Notes: generated by a model from the letters alone, not told the origin. 64,000 nucleotides of DNA from Hormiphora californensis (GCA_020137815.1 CM035359.1:942023-1006022), one strand, 5' to 3'; numbered from the stretch's first letter, positions 50,334 to 62,051 are shown. Numbers and translations: made by a program.

Positions 50334-51100
50334 AACTGAACACGGTGAAACGGTTTTTTAACCTTTGTTTTTGAGTATTTATATTGTCATAGTACTGGGT
50401 GAGAAGTGATATATATTGTGTCGGAAATGTATTTGTATGATCGATTCATGCCGTGGACATCAAGAGAGAGAGAGAGAGAGTAAGATGCGTGATCAGAGAC
50501 AATTAATATTATGTAAAACCGATTCTGCCGCTGAGAATTGATTTCCGAAACAATTGACCCCTAAAGTTATGAGAGGTGAGACGTCTTGCACGTCTCATAC
50601 AGTTTATGTTTCATAGATCATTAACTGTTAAATTGATAATGAAATTTATTTAGTTCAACTGCTATTGATTACAAACAAAATACCTGTGCTTTTTATTTTG
50701 AACACCTAAAAAACTAGATAGCTTGAGGAAGCTGAGAGATAGATCTAACACTTAAATGGGTTTTTTGTTGGTACGCGCAGGTTTTTCAAGAATAAACTGC
50801 AAAACTGAGCCGCGCGCGCGTTATAAAATCAAAGTTTGAAAAATATCCGTCGGGATCAAGTTCTCGCGAGATTTTTTGTCGGAAATTTGAAAACTCGAAG
50901 ATTCAAACTTTTCTGAGGCGTTTCCGCGACAGTGGATGCCGTGATATGTGTGAAATCTTTAATTGCGACAACGTTACGAACAGACCTTTACAACTATCAC
51001 TATCTCTCTGCAGAGAGACAGAAATATCTGCGATGTAGGTCACGCACTATCTGTACTAATTAAAATCCCAACATGAACCTCAATTGTTTCAGTCGTTTAT
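50334..51100. other. PDS5 3' flank
   Basis: No exon recognised. Includes a short GA tract (50465-50480), an ACGTCTTGCACGT hairpin near 50580-50600 and GC-rich CGCGCGCG at 50812. The LINE begins before 51239; its exact 5' end is not clear. Confidence 0.5.
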
Positions 51101-51238
51101 GACCCTACAAACAGTGGACGCGGGGAAACTGTTTATCACTCCTTCTACGACCATCAACGGAAACCCCGAGGTATAGTGACTGTAAGTACACACAATCACC
51201 ACAATCCTCACCCCACCCGTGAACTCTATCCACTCACC

Positions 51239-52624
51239 ATGGTGTCTACATTAAGAAGTGGGAATGCGTTTTCGCCATACGAACTTCAAACACCACCAAG
51301 AGTGTCCCATGGACCCATCCCTATTCAAACACCTAGCCACTTCACCTCGGCCAATCAATGTCTGTGTAATGGAAAGTTGACAAACAGGACCATGCTGAAG
51401 TGCAGTACGTGTAAATCGTGTTTTCATGATGAATGCGTAGGTTTGAAGTCATTAGGTGATCTTCTTACGCCATCAGACGATGGTTTGTTCTCTCTTGAGG
51501 GCTGGGTTTGCCCAGAATGTATCGTTACGGCCAGGCTACTCCAACCTGGGAGTCCCATCTTTGACGCTATAGCTACTAAAGCAGCCAGGCTAATAGCAAA
51601 CACTAGCGGTAAATCATCCGATCCACCCCAAGCTGATTGCACTTTCAACACATCCATGATCAATTCTGCACCACCTACTGATGACACTAGTCAGTCTTCA
51701 TCTCCTTCTACATCCACCACCTCGATCACCGACTCATTTGCATCACAAACGTCTAAAAACATCCCTAAAAATGCTCCTAACCATGCAGGTACGAGCAACC
51801 CGAGAATCATCCCTTCGGCCAGAACACAGCTACCTCCGCAACCACGCCTCACTGTGCACTGTGATGACGTTCCTGAAACTAGAAAAAGCATTGATATGGC
51901 CCTAACAGACATCCCCATCGCAAATGTGAGAAACTTCTCATCTTCTATCAAACTCTGGTTCCCAAATGAAAAGTCCCAAGAACTTGCCACACTCAAACTG
52001 AAAGAAGCGGGTGTTCTCCAAAATACTACCAGAATATCTGATCTTGTCATGTCAAAGGTGACACTGCGTTTTGTTCCAGTTGACCTTCTACCCACAGATG
52101 CATCGCCCGAAGACTCTCGAAAGTTCTGTCTCGACAAACTTAGGGCAAAAAATGATCTCCTGAAAAGTTGTTCTGACCTCTCAATTGTTTATTTTAAACG
52201 AATGCAGTCGGATCCTAATCTTGCAACGGTGGCACTCAAACTCCCTGTTGAACTGAAAGACAAAGTTCTCAGCGAAGGAAGGGTTTTCTTTCATATGTCA
52301 TCTGTGAAAGTCTACCATCGTGTGCACATTAAAAGGTGCCCCCATTGTCAAGCTCTTGGGCACTATCCCGACCAATGCCCAAAACGATTGCATCCTGCTA
52401 CCTGCATGTACTGTGCTGAAAAACATCCAACAAATGATTGCCCTGTAAAAGAAGACACGGAGAAGCATCAGTGTAAAAACTGTCTACATTCCAGTCGTTC
52501 CAACCCAGATATCCCAGTCCACCATGCTGGTTCATCAAAATGCCCCACCTATAAAGAACAGTACGACAAGCTGTCAAAAAACTACCGTCTTCGCAGCTCC
52601 CTGCACTCAAATATGGAAATCTAA
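51239..52624 (+). CDS. LINE ORF1 protein with PHD-like finger and zinc knuckles
   Basis: About 461 residues from ATG 51239; the frame is open a little upstream, but this is the first good Met. A Cys4-His-Cys3 PHD-like finger is visible: CLCNGKLTN, CSTCKSCFHDEC and WVCPEC. A Ser/Thr-rich linker follows, then an RRM-like central region, then CPHCQALGHYPDQC and CMYCAEKHPTNDC zinc knuckles and a further Cys/His cluster near the C-terminus. ORF1 proteins of CR1-group LINEs bind element RNA and chaperone it. The ORF is intact with no stops. The downstream ORF2 starts in the -1 frame overlapping its end. Confidence 0.85.
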   Translation: MVSTLRSGNAFSPYELQTPPRVSHGPIPIQTPSHFTSANQCLCNGKLTNRTMLKCSTCKSCFHDECVGLKSLGDLLTPSDDGLFSLEGWVCPECIVTARLLQPGSPIFDAIATKAARLIANTSGKSSDPPQADCTFNTSMINSAPPTDDTSQSSSPSTSTTSITDSFASQTSKNIPKNAPNHAGTSNPRIIPSARTQLPPQPRLTVHCDDVPETRKSIDMALTDIPIANVRNFSSSIKLWFPNEKSQELATLKLKEAGVLQNTTRISDLVMSKVTLRFVPVDLLPTDASPEDSRKFCLDKLRAKNDLLKSCSDLSIVYFKRMQSDPNLATVALKLPVELKDKVLSEGRVFFHMSSVKVYHRVHIKRCPHCQALGHYPDQCPKRLHPATCMYCAEKHPTNDCPVKEDTEKHQCKNCLHSSRSNPDIPVHHAGSSKCPTYKEQYDKLSKNYRLRSSLHSNMEI

Positions 52625-54844
52625 ACTGCCGGTCGATGAATAACAAGCTCATTGACATCTTTGAAACATTCCATGACCTTGGTCTTGATGTGCTTGCCTT
52701 GACAGAGACCTGGCTAGAAGATGGTGACGTTGTTACTCCTGGAGTGATGAAAGAGCTCGGGTTCAACCTCTACAGCTCTCCTCGATGAATTAGCCCCAGT
52801 TGAGGAGATGACTGTTAAAGAATCAGAAAATCCACCCTGGTACACTAAAGAGTGTGTTGATGCCAAACGAACTCGCAGAAAATACGAGAGAGCGTTCAAA
52901 ACTGCCCTTAAGAAAGCTAAGAAGAAATCGGACTACAGCGATGCATGGATAGCCCTGAAAAACTTCACCGATGAAACTTCTAGGTTTATTACGAAAACCA
53001 GAGTATCCTACTACCGTGAAAAACTGAAACTGGTGGCTGACGATCCAGCAGCGGTAAGCGGTATCATAAACAAGCTTCTTGGTAAAGACAAGATCCCTCA
53101 GGAACTACCAAGTGAATGGTCGGATGAAGAAGCAGCGAACAAATTTAGTGCTTACTTTAAATCAAAGATCGAAAACATCTATGAGATGATTAAAGTCGAG
53201 AAAGCACTTAATGGATGTGTTCCTGACCTTTCCGGGGAAACCACCTTTAAAGGAAATTCCTTCTCCTCTTTCAAGAAAGTGAGTGATGAGGATCTCACTG
53301 CTATTATAACGTCGATGAGCAAGAAGCACTGTGATCTTGATCCGATCCCTACTCGAACTCTAGTTGGACTCTTACCTCAACTGTTACCTATTATATCTGA
53401 CATTGTCAATGGAAGCCTTCAAGAGGGAAGATTCCCTGAAATGCTGAAACAATCCCTGGTTAGGCCATCTTTCAAGAAAAAGGACAGTCCCGAGGATATG
53501 AAGAATTACCGTCCTGTTTCTAATCTATCATTCATCTCGAAGATCATCGAGAAATGTGCGGCGGCCCAATTAACTGAGCATCTGGAGGAGAATAAGTTGT
53601 TTCCAGGAGTGCAATCAGCATACAGAACACATCACAGCACTGAGACCACTCTTGTGAAAGTAGTCAACGATCTCCTACTAATCACTGACGAGAAGTCCAA
53701 AGCAATCCTAGTACTTTTAGACTTGAGCGCTGCTTTCGATACCATCAATCACAAGATACTCCTGGGGAAGCTGAAAAGGAACTATGGTGTGACAGGGACT
53801 GCTCTCTCCTGGTTTGAGTCCTACCTGACGGACAGAAAGGCCTCGGTGAAAGTTGGAAACTCGACCTCATCGCCAGTGGCTATAACCATCGGAGTTCCTC
53901 AAGGATCCATCTTAGGGCCCCTGTTGTTCGTTCTCTATACCAAAGAACTTGAGAGTATTGCTAAGCACTATGGTTTACTAGTAGAGCTGTATGCTGACGA
54001 TACGCAGCTTTATGTTTCATTTACCAACAACAAACTGGCTGACTTGGAAAAGACACTTCAGGAATGTCTCAACCATATCAAGGTGTGGATGGCAGACAAC
54101 TTTCTTCGACTAAATCCTTCGAAAACTGAATTCATCGTTCTTAGAAACAAACACGACAAAGAAGCGAATCCAGAAGCTATAAAAGCGCTAGACGACCAAG
54201 ATCCATCTGTTCCAGCCCCACTGGTGCGAAACCTTGGTGTTTTCCTTGATTCGGAGCTTTCACTAACTGGAAACGTTTCAAAAACGGTAAGAGCATGCAA
54301 TCTGTGTCTCCTGAATCTTTGGAAGATAGGGAATACACTAACTATTGACCTCAAAGTGAAGCTAGTAAACACCCTTGTACACAGTAGGCTTGATTACTGC
54401 AATAGTCTACTTGCGGGAGCATCTGCTAAAGACCTCGGGAGGTTACAAAAGGTTCAAAACGCTGCCACAAGATTCATCACTGGACGCCGATCTCTTCATA
54501 GCACATCAGACATTCGAAGACAGCTTCATTTTCTACCGGTTAAGGAAAGAATTAACTACAAGCTATGCTTATTGACCTACAAAGCCCTAAACGGTCTAGC
54601 ACCGACGTATCTTTCTGAACTGGTACAACGTCGGAAGCACAAGCTGAAGAATCTCCGGCGTGATATGGACATAACATATCTTGAAAGGAAATACACCCGT
54701 TATTGCTCGAGCAAAGGAGCCTTTAGTGTCGCTGCACCAGCAGTGTGGAACGACCTGCCGAAACTTCTACGTGAAAATACATCTGTCCTATCCTTTAAAG
54801 CCAACCTAAAGACTCACTTCTTCAAAAAAGCCTACAAATGTTGA
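52596..54844 (+). pseudogene. LINE ORF2: endonuclease stub plus intact reverse transcriptase
   Basis: The first part, in frame 1, encodes NLNCRSMNNKLIDIFETFHD then LALTETWLEDGDVVTPGVMK and breaks near 52785. This is only the beginning of an apurinic-type endonuclease. Frame 2 then opens without the rest of that domain, from LDELAPVEEMTVKESENPPW through 678 further codons to 54844. It contains the RT signature YADDTQLYVSF, the block GVPQGSILGPLLFVLYTKEL and the thumb/C-terminal region SRLDYCNSLLAGASAKDLGR. I infer an internal deletion of several hundred bases removing most of the endonuclease and shifting frame. The RT stretch has no stops or further shifts, so the deletion is young or the RT is kept. 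Confidence 0.85.
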
Positions 54845-55037
54845 AGGCCCCATTTCCAATATGAAACAAGGACATTGTGACAGAGTGATGTGTATGAGTA
54901 TATGTAATGTGTGTAGCGTGAACAAAGTGAAGCTGGAATGGTCAGTATTTACTTTTTCCTCTCTTTCCTCTATCCTCTAAACTGACCCTTACTGCTAATG
55001 ATTGGTTTGTTTATTTTGTAACATTTGATATCAAAAG

Positions 55038-55212
55038 GGAAAAAAAAGAGAAAAAAAAAAAAAAAAAAAAAAAAAGAACAACAACAAAAAAGCGAGAAAA
55101 ACGTGTGAATATAAAAAACATCCCAAAAAAAAAAGAAAAATAAAAAATAAAAAAAAAAGAAAAAAAAAAAAAAGAAAAAAAAAGTTGTTCTAAAAAAAAA
55201 GAAAAAAGAAAA
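55038..55212. repeat. A-rich low-complexity tract
   Basis: Long A runs broken by G, C or GTT, in the 3' region of the LINE. On the minus strand it gives a spurious Phe-rich frame. Confidence 0.9.
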
Positions 55213-55974
55213 AGAGAGCTTGCGAGAAAATAGAATGATATGTGAGGACTTGTAAGTGTTAAAGCAGTCGGCAAGTGGCTTCTACTACTCCAAGTTGGTC
55301 AACTGAATTACTGGAAATTGGAAATGCTACATGATACATCTTCTTCAAGTATTCTATGTGCAACTTCGCACACAGGTTTCAGTATAGGTATCCTAGTATC
55401 AATATCCCCGATAGGGGCGGTCTTCAATTTGCTTCTTTTGGATCTTTTAGATCCTTGAATATCATGTGCACTACTGCATTTTCTGCAGTGATAGGATCTC
55501 CTAAATTATTTTCTCAACCTTTCAAATATATTAACAAAACATCTTTCAGAACATAAGAAAAATCATAATCTTGTAGTAAAACTAGCCGCTTTTGGAGCGA
55601 GGGCTGTTGGGGATGAAAGAGGATGGAATGATGAATTTTTCTTCTTCCAACAGCAGAACTTGTGCTGAACCGTAAAACGGACAGTTAAAGAGCGGACTAT
55701 AAATGTTTATTTTGTATTGTTGTATTGTATTGTATTCCTACCTCAGTAGCAAAACTACTCCCCCGATACTGCTTTGCAGGTTCGCTGCTCCTGCAGGCAT
55801 ACAGATACTAATTGTTGAGTAAATACTATCTGGTTGAATAACAATTTCAAGATCTAGATCTTGAAACTTGAAACTTGAAACTTGAAAATAAATTGAGGCT
55901 ATCAAACAAATGACCACCTTTCAACTCAACTGTCCTTTCCTCGCTCACCACTTCTAAACTCAACAAATTTAATT

Positions 55975-56994
55975 TCAATTCTCAGTAGTCCCTGGTGCTT
56001 CTACCACCTCCTTCCCACGAATGAAGTAGTGTTTTCCAGGAGACCTTTGAACCATTTCCTTCAGTCGATGAACAAGCTGTTTTCTCTCATTTCGTTCCTC
56101 CAAAGTCCTGTCAGGCGAAATGTAGACTTTATCGAACTTGCCGGTCCTTTTTAGTCGGGATTTTTTCGACAGGATCGACATCTGAGCGTCTCTGCTCTTC
56201 AGTACGACTTTCACTGGTCTGACAGTTAAAGACTGCCTTCCCATGCGCTCCACTGATTTCACGTTCTGAGTTTCTCCTAGCTCAACAAGAAGAGACTCAA
56301 CTTGAGTTTCAAGCTCTACGCTACTATTTATTGACTCTTCCAGGCCATGGATGATGATGTTGCAACCACGGTCTTCAGAGGCTGCCACAATCGCTGATTG
56401 AATCTTCCTTGGAGCCAGAGCCGAGGCACATTCTTTCTCCAAAACGGATGCGAAGCTTTTCAATTCTTGCTGTGCCGTTGACTGCACAGCTGTAATCTCA
56501 ACCTCCCTCTTCTCAAGCAACTGCCTCTGGATATTGAGTAGTTCCTCTTGTGCTGCTACGAGGTCTCGTTGAGCTTTAATTAGCTCCTTTCCATGTTGTC
56601 TGAGCTCCTTTTCGCACTCTCTCACCATCATACTTTCAGAACCCTTGTCACGCAACTTTTCAATTAGTGGAAATGTCTGTTCAAGAAAAATACCACACGC
56701 CCTCTTAGTAAAATCTAAAAGCTTTTTCTTCGACAGCGTATTAAGCTTGCTCGCAGACGGAACCTCTAAATCATCCCAGGTAGACCTTGGTGGAGGACCA
56801 GTTCCATATCTCACTGCCTCTGGGTTACTGTATCCAAACCCTGAACAATCCGACAACAAGTCTTTTACCCAATATACTGTATCACTTTGGCAGTCGTTGA
56901 CATTCCTCCTATCAATATCAGTAGCCGGTTTCCCAGGATGAGCTGTCAGGTAAATCCGAGGAGTTGCTTCTTCTTCATTATAAGTATTTACCAT
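55975..56994 (-). CDS. LINE ORF1-type protein (coiled coil plus RNA-binding C-terminal domain)
   Basis: An uninterrupted 339-codon minus-strand ORF starting MVNTYNEEEATPRIYLTAHP. Residues ~120-185 form a heptad-rich coiled coil (ELIKAQRDLVAAQEELLNIQ). After that come NIIIHGLEES, a VESLLVELGE segment and RPVKVVLKSRDAQMSI, KVYISPDRTLEERNERKQLV and HYFIRGKEVVEA. This arrangement is common in invertebrate LINE ORF1 proteins, with an RRM-like and C-terminal domain that bind RNA. No matching RT lies downstream on the minus strand, so it is a separated 5' piece or a solo, possibly domesticated, copy. Its strand is opposite to both neighbouring LINEs. Confidence 0.75.
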   Translation of the reverse strand: MVNTYNEEEATPRIYLTAHPGKPATDIDRRNVNDCQSDTVYWVKDLLSDCSGFGYSNPEAVRYGTGPPPRSTWDDLEVPSASKLNTLSKKKLLDFTKRACGIFLEQTFPLIEKLRDKGSESMMVRECEKELRQHGKELIKAQRDLVAAQEELLNIQRQLLEKREVEITAVQSTAQQELKSFASVLEKECASALAPRKIQSAIVAASEDRGCNIIIHGLEESINSSVELETQVESLLVELGETQNVKSVERMGRQSLTVRPVKVVLKSRDAQMSILSKKSRLKRTGKFDKVYISPDRTLEERNERKQLVHRLKEMVQRSPGKHYFIRGKEVVEAPGTTEN

Positions 56995-57000
56995 TTTCTT

Positions 57001-57500
57001 TCTGCCCCTCGTGGGCTGTTACATCAGCTTTATCCTAAAACTCAAATTAATTTGTTTAAAGTAGTGTTGAAAAGTTTGAAACTAAAATAAACCTCCGATA
57101 TTTTTAATCCCTACTACCCTCCACCCGCCCCGAACCGCCCCGCCCACCACCAATATATACATACTAAACAATACTGTGGACTGAGAACAAATCCTTGCTA
57201 GTTCAGCCTTCTAACCTAATCGGAATTAATTGGTCCTAATCAGACAGATAGGTCTCACATTACACATATACGTACAATACCCGTCCTGCCACTTATACTA
57301 TATAAACCTACCATATGCCAGACCAATTCAAGATAATATAATACTATAATAATGAAACCCCAAACACCTAATATGCGGGTGACCTAAAATCCTAAAAACG
57401 GAGGCAAAACCTCGTACAATAACCTATGTAAAACGATAATAAACCACACCGCGGTAGCTATCAAGTTAATCGAGACAGCTCAAGACTAGAAGAACTCATC
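57001..57500. repeat. Repeat-derived flank of the ORF1-type gene
   Basis: The segment TTTAAAGTAGTGTTGAAAAG at 57057 recurs at 12078, indicating an interspersed repeat. The remainder shows no coding signal; it may be the 5' UTR of the ORF1 element plus another short element. Confidence 0.45.
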
Positions 57501-57589
57501 CCCGCCTGTCGCAGTGTGATAGAGTCAAAGATCCAAGACTCAGGAAAGAAGAACCAAGATCCTGCGACTCTCTCTAAGGAGTTTAGCCT

Positions 57590-57750
57590 CCCGAACCCGA
57601 AGCCACCTATAATGGAACCTGTCCTGTGGTCAGTTCCTGATGGTGGGGGAGGGGAGGGGGGCTATTCTCCTAGTGCCGGCGAAATCGCTTTGCGATAGTC
57701 CCTTGTGGGCTTGCCGTTGGCAGGCCCAGGCACTCCGTAGATAGATAGAT
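57590..57750 (+). mobile_element. SINE-like or LINE 3' tail ending in (TAGA)n
   Basis: A GC-rich segment including AGTGCCGGCGAAATCGCTTT and CTTGCCGTTGGCAGGCCCAG, a local hairpin, followed by GTAGATAGATAGATAGAA. A short tail repeat after a structured region is typical of tRNA/RTE-type SINEs or LINE 3' ends. No A/B boxes seen. Confidence 0.45.
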
Positions 57751-57819
57751 AGAACTATCACTATTTTAACTTAACGCTATTCAAAATGCACCGTAAGGAG
57801 CGGAGAAAATTGGAAAAAT

Positions 57820-58469
57820 GACATCAGACGCCCGAAAGTGCATGGGTACTGAGGGCCTTTAAACAAAAATAAATACAAAAGTCTAGTCCGCAGTAAACTG
57901 GAATACTGCTGCCCACTCTGGGATTCGTCAAAGATCTCAGATATCCAGGACGTTGAAGCGATCCAGCGAAAGTTAAAAGTTTACTAAACAGATCAAAGGT
58001 ATGGCTGATCTGAACTACTGGGAGGGTCTGGAAAAGCTGAAAATAACTTCCCTTCAACGCCGCCGAGAACGCTACAGCATCATTATGATGTGGAAAATGG
58101 CCAATGGCAAAGCGCCCATCAACATCGGCATCCGCTTTTACAACAACAACAGTCTCGGAAAAAAAACCGGAGATCCCAACCTGTCCCACAGTCACTCAAA
58201 AGTCAGTCGCAACGAAGTACCACAACTCGTTCATCTGTAGAGCGACTCGACTATGGAAAACACTACCCAGTGAGGTGAACTTAGCGGAGAACCTATCGCC
58301 GTTCAAGGTACTTCTGGGGAAATGGATGTCTAGAATCCCGGATCACCCACCGGTACTCGGATACCCAAAACAGAATAACAATTCAATCTTGGACTGGATA
58401 TGGATATGGATAGTTTCCAGGGAGGGGAGACTCTGTGAGACCTGTGTAACTTGTACACGAAGACGATAA
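57820..58469 (+). pseudogene. 5'-truncated LINE reverse-transcriptase C-terminus
   Basis: Pieces in shifting frames give the familiar C-terminal block: SLVRSKLEYCCPLWDSSKIS, IQDVEAIQRKFTKQI, LEKLKITSLQRRRERYSIIM, and FICRATRLWKTLPSEVNLAE in another frame. At least two frame shifts separate them. It belongs to a different LINE type from the CR1/L2-like element (LEYCCPLW versus LDYCNSLL), more like jockey/RTE-type tails. It is inactive. The ORF1-type gene at 55975 lies on the other strand, so the two are not one element as they stand. Confidence 0.75.
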
Positions 58470-59318
58470 CAAGATAACAAGAAAATTGAGGTTAACTTTT
58501 GGCCCGCTAGGAGTAGCGCCATAAAATTATTCATGCATGCTCTTCTTAGTTAGACCTTACTTTTAGAACCACTTTTACTTTTTCAAGACGTGAACTCCAA
58601 AAATTATTGAGGTTTACATTGATCTTGGTCAAAATTTAACCTCAATTTTCTCCCTATTGGTGTGAGCTAAAGTGTCCCAGAGAATCTCATCAGATCCGGC
58701 TCTTCTTCAAGCTCCGGCTGCCGAACCAAATCCAAACCTTCCCTGTGACCTCGACAGTTGACATGAATCAGTGATGCTGCATCATAACCGTTTCATGAAA
58801 AATTTGTTCCGAGTTCCCCCTATGTCCCTTTTTAAAACCCCGTCCGTGTCCCAACACATTATCCATGGTCCAAAACGCAAATTCTTTTACTATGTTCGTC
58901 TTTACACAGTCTTTACACCCAGTACGTATTAAATGTGTAAAATATCTTTTGAAAAACCCGTGGGATAAAAAACAACTAGCTCTAGTAGAAGTTTTATCAT
59001 AAAAAGTTCTCCCGGGTAACAATTAACATAGTGTTTTTTATAGTGTTTTTATTATTATAATTTTTTTATTTTGCGATGGGCGAGAACAGCCAATTTGATA
59101 GGTGTGGGCGGTCACTGTAAGTATAAAGTTCAAGACATGTTTGTTGTTAGGGTAACAACTAACAACTAATACGGATGCAATATGCCCGGGAATAATTGTT
59201 TGTCTTACAGCATCTAACTTCTGCGGAACGCTACATTCAACGTCGAGTATCGGCGTGTTATTGTAAAAATAAAACGAGAAACAATAATTCAAACTATCTG
59301 ATATATTTTCTTGTATAG
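58470..59318. other. Intergenic stretch, nothing recognised
   Basis: AT-rich with short open frames in several phases, none resembling a known family. Confidence 0.4.
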
Positions 59319-59529
59319 TTGTCTTGTACTTGTCTGACAACAAATTCAATCTTAGGCCTATGAATTTAGCAGATGTCCAGCACAAACCCATAAACAACTC
59401 CCTCATCAATGCTACCCTTGGCTCACTCTCCTTTCGGCGTCGGAAAAGCTTCAACCCTGATGCCACTCCTAAACATCAAAAACCAACCTCTTTTTTGAAA
59501 AGGACCCTTCTTGGAGTTGAAGAAAACAG
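59319..59529 (+). CDS. Candidate exon A of an unknown plus-strand gene
   Basis: A TTGTATAG acceptor and an AACAG|GTATTT donor bound a 211-nt exon. The frame reads LRPMNLADVQHKPINNSLIN, then ATLGSLSFRRRKSFNPDATP and FLKRTLLGVEEN, basic and non-repetitive. It joins exon B (62159-62216) in phase (split AG|G codon). No family recognised. The Met in LRPMNLADV could be the start if the upstream part is 5' UTR. Confidence 0.4.
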
Positions 59530-59877
59530 GTATTTTTCATAATTGGTCACGTGATTAAATAATTCTGAAGAAATGAATGTAACTTTATCTGTGAAGATAT
59601 GCTGGCGGGTGTGCTCGACAGTATTGCCTAGATCTGGATACTCGAGGTCTAGGTAACAGTGTGACGACTCACGCTCCAGGTTGGAGTTTGTTCAACTAAT
59701 CTCGTTTCGAAGAGAGATGTAACTAAGATAACAACATTAGATAGACTTAACAATGTAATTAATACCTCGACCAAAACGCGGAGTTTTTACGTCAGCCGAC
59801 CCGAAATCGGATTAAATTTTGCCACCCGCTGGTCTCAGGGCCTCCAAATATGTCAAAATATGTCTGAATTGTCATTT

Positions 59878-59968
59878 GGGGTCATTTAGACCTTTTAATT
59901 ACATGTAATTACCCTTTAATTACATGTAATTACATTTTAATTACATGTAATTACTTCCAATTACATTC
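59878..59968. repeat. ~18-bp tandem repeat (TTTAATTACATGTAATTACC)
   Basis: Three to four palindromic TTAATTACATGTAATTA units, each self-complementary. Confidence 0.9.
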
Positions 59969-60206
59969 CAATTACTTCAGCACCTCGAGAGCTTTCGAAC
60001 GCACCCTAGAACACCTTTCTACTCCTTCTAATTGCCGAGTTCTGTATACCCCTTATTTTGACTGTTTTTCGCGTCCTACCCCTTATAGGTTTGGGTATGG
60101 CCATCGCCACACCCCCTATACGTCGCGGGACCTCGAGACCTTTCCAACGAGCCATAGAACACCTCTCTACTACTTCAGGGGGCTTCAAAACTTTCACTCT
60201 AAAAAT

Positions 60207-60258
60207 ATCTATGGTTATGGTTATGGTTATGGTTTATGGTTTATGGTTATGGTTTTTT
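60207..60258. repeat. (TTATGG)n / (TTTATGG)n tract
   Basis: Hexamer and heptamer TTATGG repeats for about 50 bp. Superficially telomere-like, but the unit is not a known animal telomere repeat. Confidence 0.85.
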
Positions 60259-60486
60259 TTCATCTGGTATTAAGGGCCTGTCGGCTCGGCCCCGTTGTTT
60301 TAGTTTTAGGGGGGATGTTTTAGGGGGGATGGGTTGAGTTTGGGTTATATTCGGGTCGGGGGGCCTTGCCAGGCCCCGAATAAGATACCAAGAAAGATAT
60401 TTCAATTGGCATGTCATCCGTGTATTGTACAATTTACCAAACAATATAAACATAGCGTTTATCACCTCAATAATTATACCAGCCTG

Positions 60487-60532
60487 TACCCAGTACCCAC
60501 TACCCACTACCCAGTACCCAGTACCCACCCCT
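60487..60532. repeat. (AGTACCCACTACCC)n short tandem repeat
   Basis: Seven copies of a 7-bp unit CAGTACC or CACTACC. Confidence 0.85.
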
Positions 60533-60819
60533 AACAATCAGGCAGTCTCTGTCAGAGACGAACCTCGTTTCTAATGCCCTCAACACTACCCTTCTTACTT
60601 GACGAAAAAGATAGTTTCATTAAGAGGAATGGACGACAAATCCTCTCACCTATTATACCCCCTGACCTAAGGAACAACCCTGCTTTGAGGTGGGTAACAC
60701 TCTTTCGATAATTCATACGATTTAGACAAGTCATTAGTTATTTGATTCATTCGGCGACACGCATACCATGAGCTTACGAAACCATTATCAGCTGTCCCCT
60801 TTATGTCAGCGAGAGACAA

Positions 60820-60935
60820 GATTTTATGAGAGAGAATGAGGGTATAGAGTGACAGAGAGGGGGATACTGAGAGAGTGAGTGAGACAGAGAGAGAGAGTGA
60901 AACAGAGATACAGAGAGATTCAGAGGGAGAGAGGC
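60820..60935. repeat. GA-rich microsatellite
   Basis: Interrupted GAGA/GTGA/GACAGA tract. Confidence 0.85.
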
Positions 60936-61221
60936 ATGTCACACAGGTGCATGGATGGCTATGATATATCACATTTCTTGCAATACCAGCATGCATTTGT
61001 TCTCTCCCCGTTAGATATGTTACAACTGATCACTGGCTGTCATTTTACCGATCTTTGTGCAGTGTCCTTTAAATTCAACCATTTTCTCTTCTCGAGAAGC
61101 TTGTCTGTTCTACCTGGCCAGCTTCTATATTTTATTAGCTATACTTTGGAGGTGGGAGCGTGTCTGTCGTTCTAGTTATATTATACTAGTAGTAGGAGTA
61201 GAAGTAGAGCCAACACTGAAT

Positions 61222-61236
61222 CTCTATATATCTATC

Positions 61237-61286
<50 letters not shown>
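61222..61286. repeat. (CT)n microsatellite
   Basis: Begins with CTATATAT then pure CT. Confidence 0.95.
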
Positions 61287-61289
<3 letters not shown>

Positions 61290-61415
61290 GGAACATGATT
61301 CTCTTTGACTGCGCTGTCATGGCAACCAATGCACACAGGTTTCCCTAGACCCCCCTCTGAGTTAAAGTATAGCTCGCTTGAGTTGAAAACTCTCTTCACT
61401 CTCTCGCTCGTGTGA

Positions 61416-61516
61416 GAAATAGAGAGAGGGAGAGATAGGGATAGAGATAGAGAGAGATAGAGAAAGAAAGAGAGAGATAGAAAGATAGAGAGAGACAGAG
61501 GGGAGAGAGAGAGGGG
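61416..61516. repeat. GA/GATA microsatellite
   Basis: About 100 bp of interrupted GA. Confidence 0.95.
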
Positions 61517-61977
61517 GTTCGTCACATGACGGTAACTGAGGATTCGAGTCACGTGACTCTAGTACTTTCTCCACGGCCCACTGGCTACCATGGCATGCAG
61601 GAGGGCGATTAACCCAATTGATCCTGCTTCAAAGGGGCCATGAGGGAAATAAAAGAGAGAAAGTGTGGGAGACCTAGAGTTAGAGGAGGTGGAAAAGTAA
61701 GGGAAAGAGAGGGAACGAGAAGTATCAAAAAAATAAAGGTACTACTTTTTGTTCATTTTTGCTTTTGTCGTTCATTACAGACGTGTTTTGTGTCTTGGAA
61801 GTATTATGCAATTCATAACAATAATGTAAACACGTTTGTTCAACATATCATGGGATAATTAATTTCTATTCTCACACGTCACAGTGTCACACGTGATGTT
61901 AAGGACACGTGATATCGTAATCACATATCTCTATTTGATTCCACTCTCTTCATCTCTTCGCCCCTCACCGTCACGCT

Positions 61978-61978
61978 A

Positions 61979-62048
<70 letters not shown>

Positions 62049-62051
62049 TCC

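Larger units (their letters stand above)
51100..55740 (+). mobile_element. CR1/L2-like non-LTR retrotransposon, nearly full length with internal deletion
   Basis: Contains ORF1 (51239-52624), the start of an endonuclease ORF2, a deletion, and an open reverse-transcriptase half (to 54844). A 3' region with an A-rich block (55038-55212) follows. The 3' end is either the (TTGTA)n run at 55707-55736 or the (CTTGAAA)n run at 55861-55888; both are the kind of short tail repeat known from CR1/L2-group elements. Placement in this group rests on the RT C-terminal signature LDYCNSLL…LGRLQKVQNAATRFI and the PHD-bearing ORF1. Target duplications were not identified. Confidence 0.85.

Noticed and set aside
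60207-60258. Internal telomere repeat
   Set aside because: Units alternate TTATGG and TTTATGG and do not match TTAGGG or TTAGG; only ~50 bp long.
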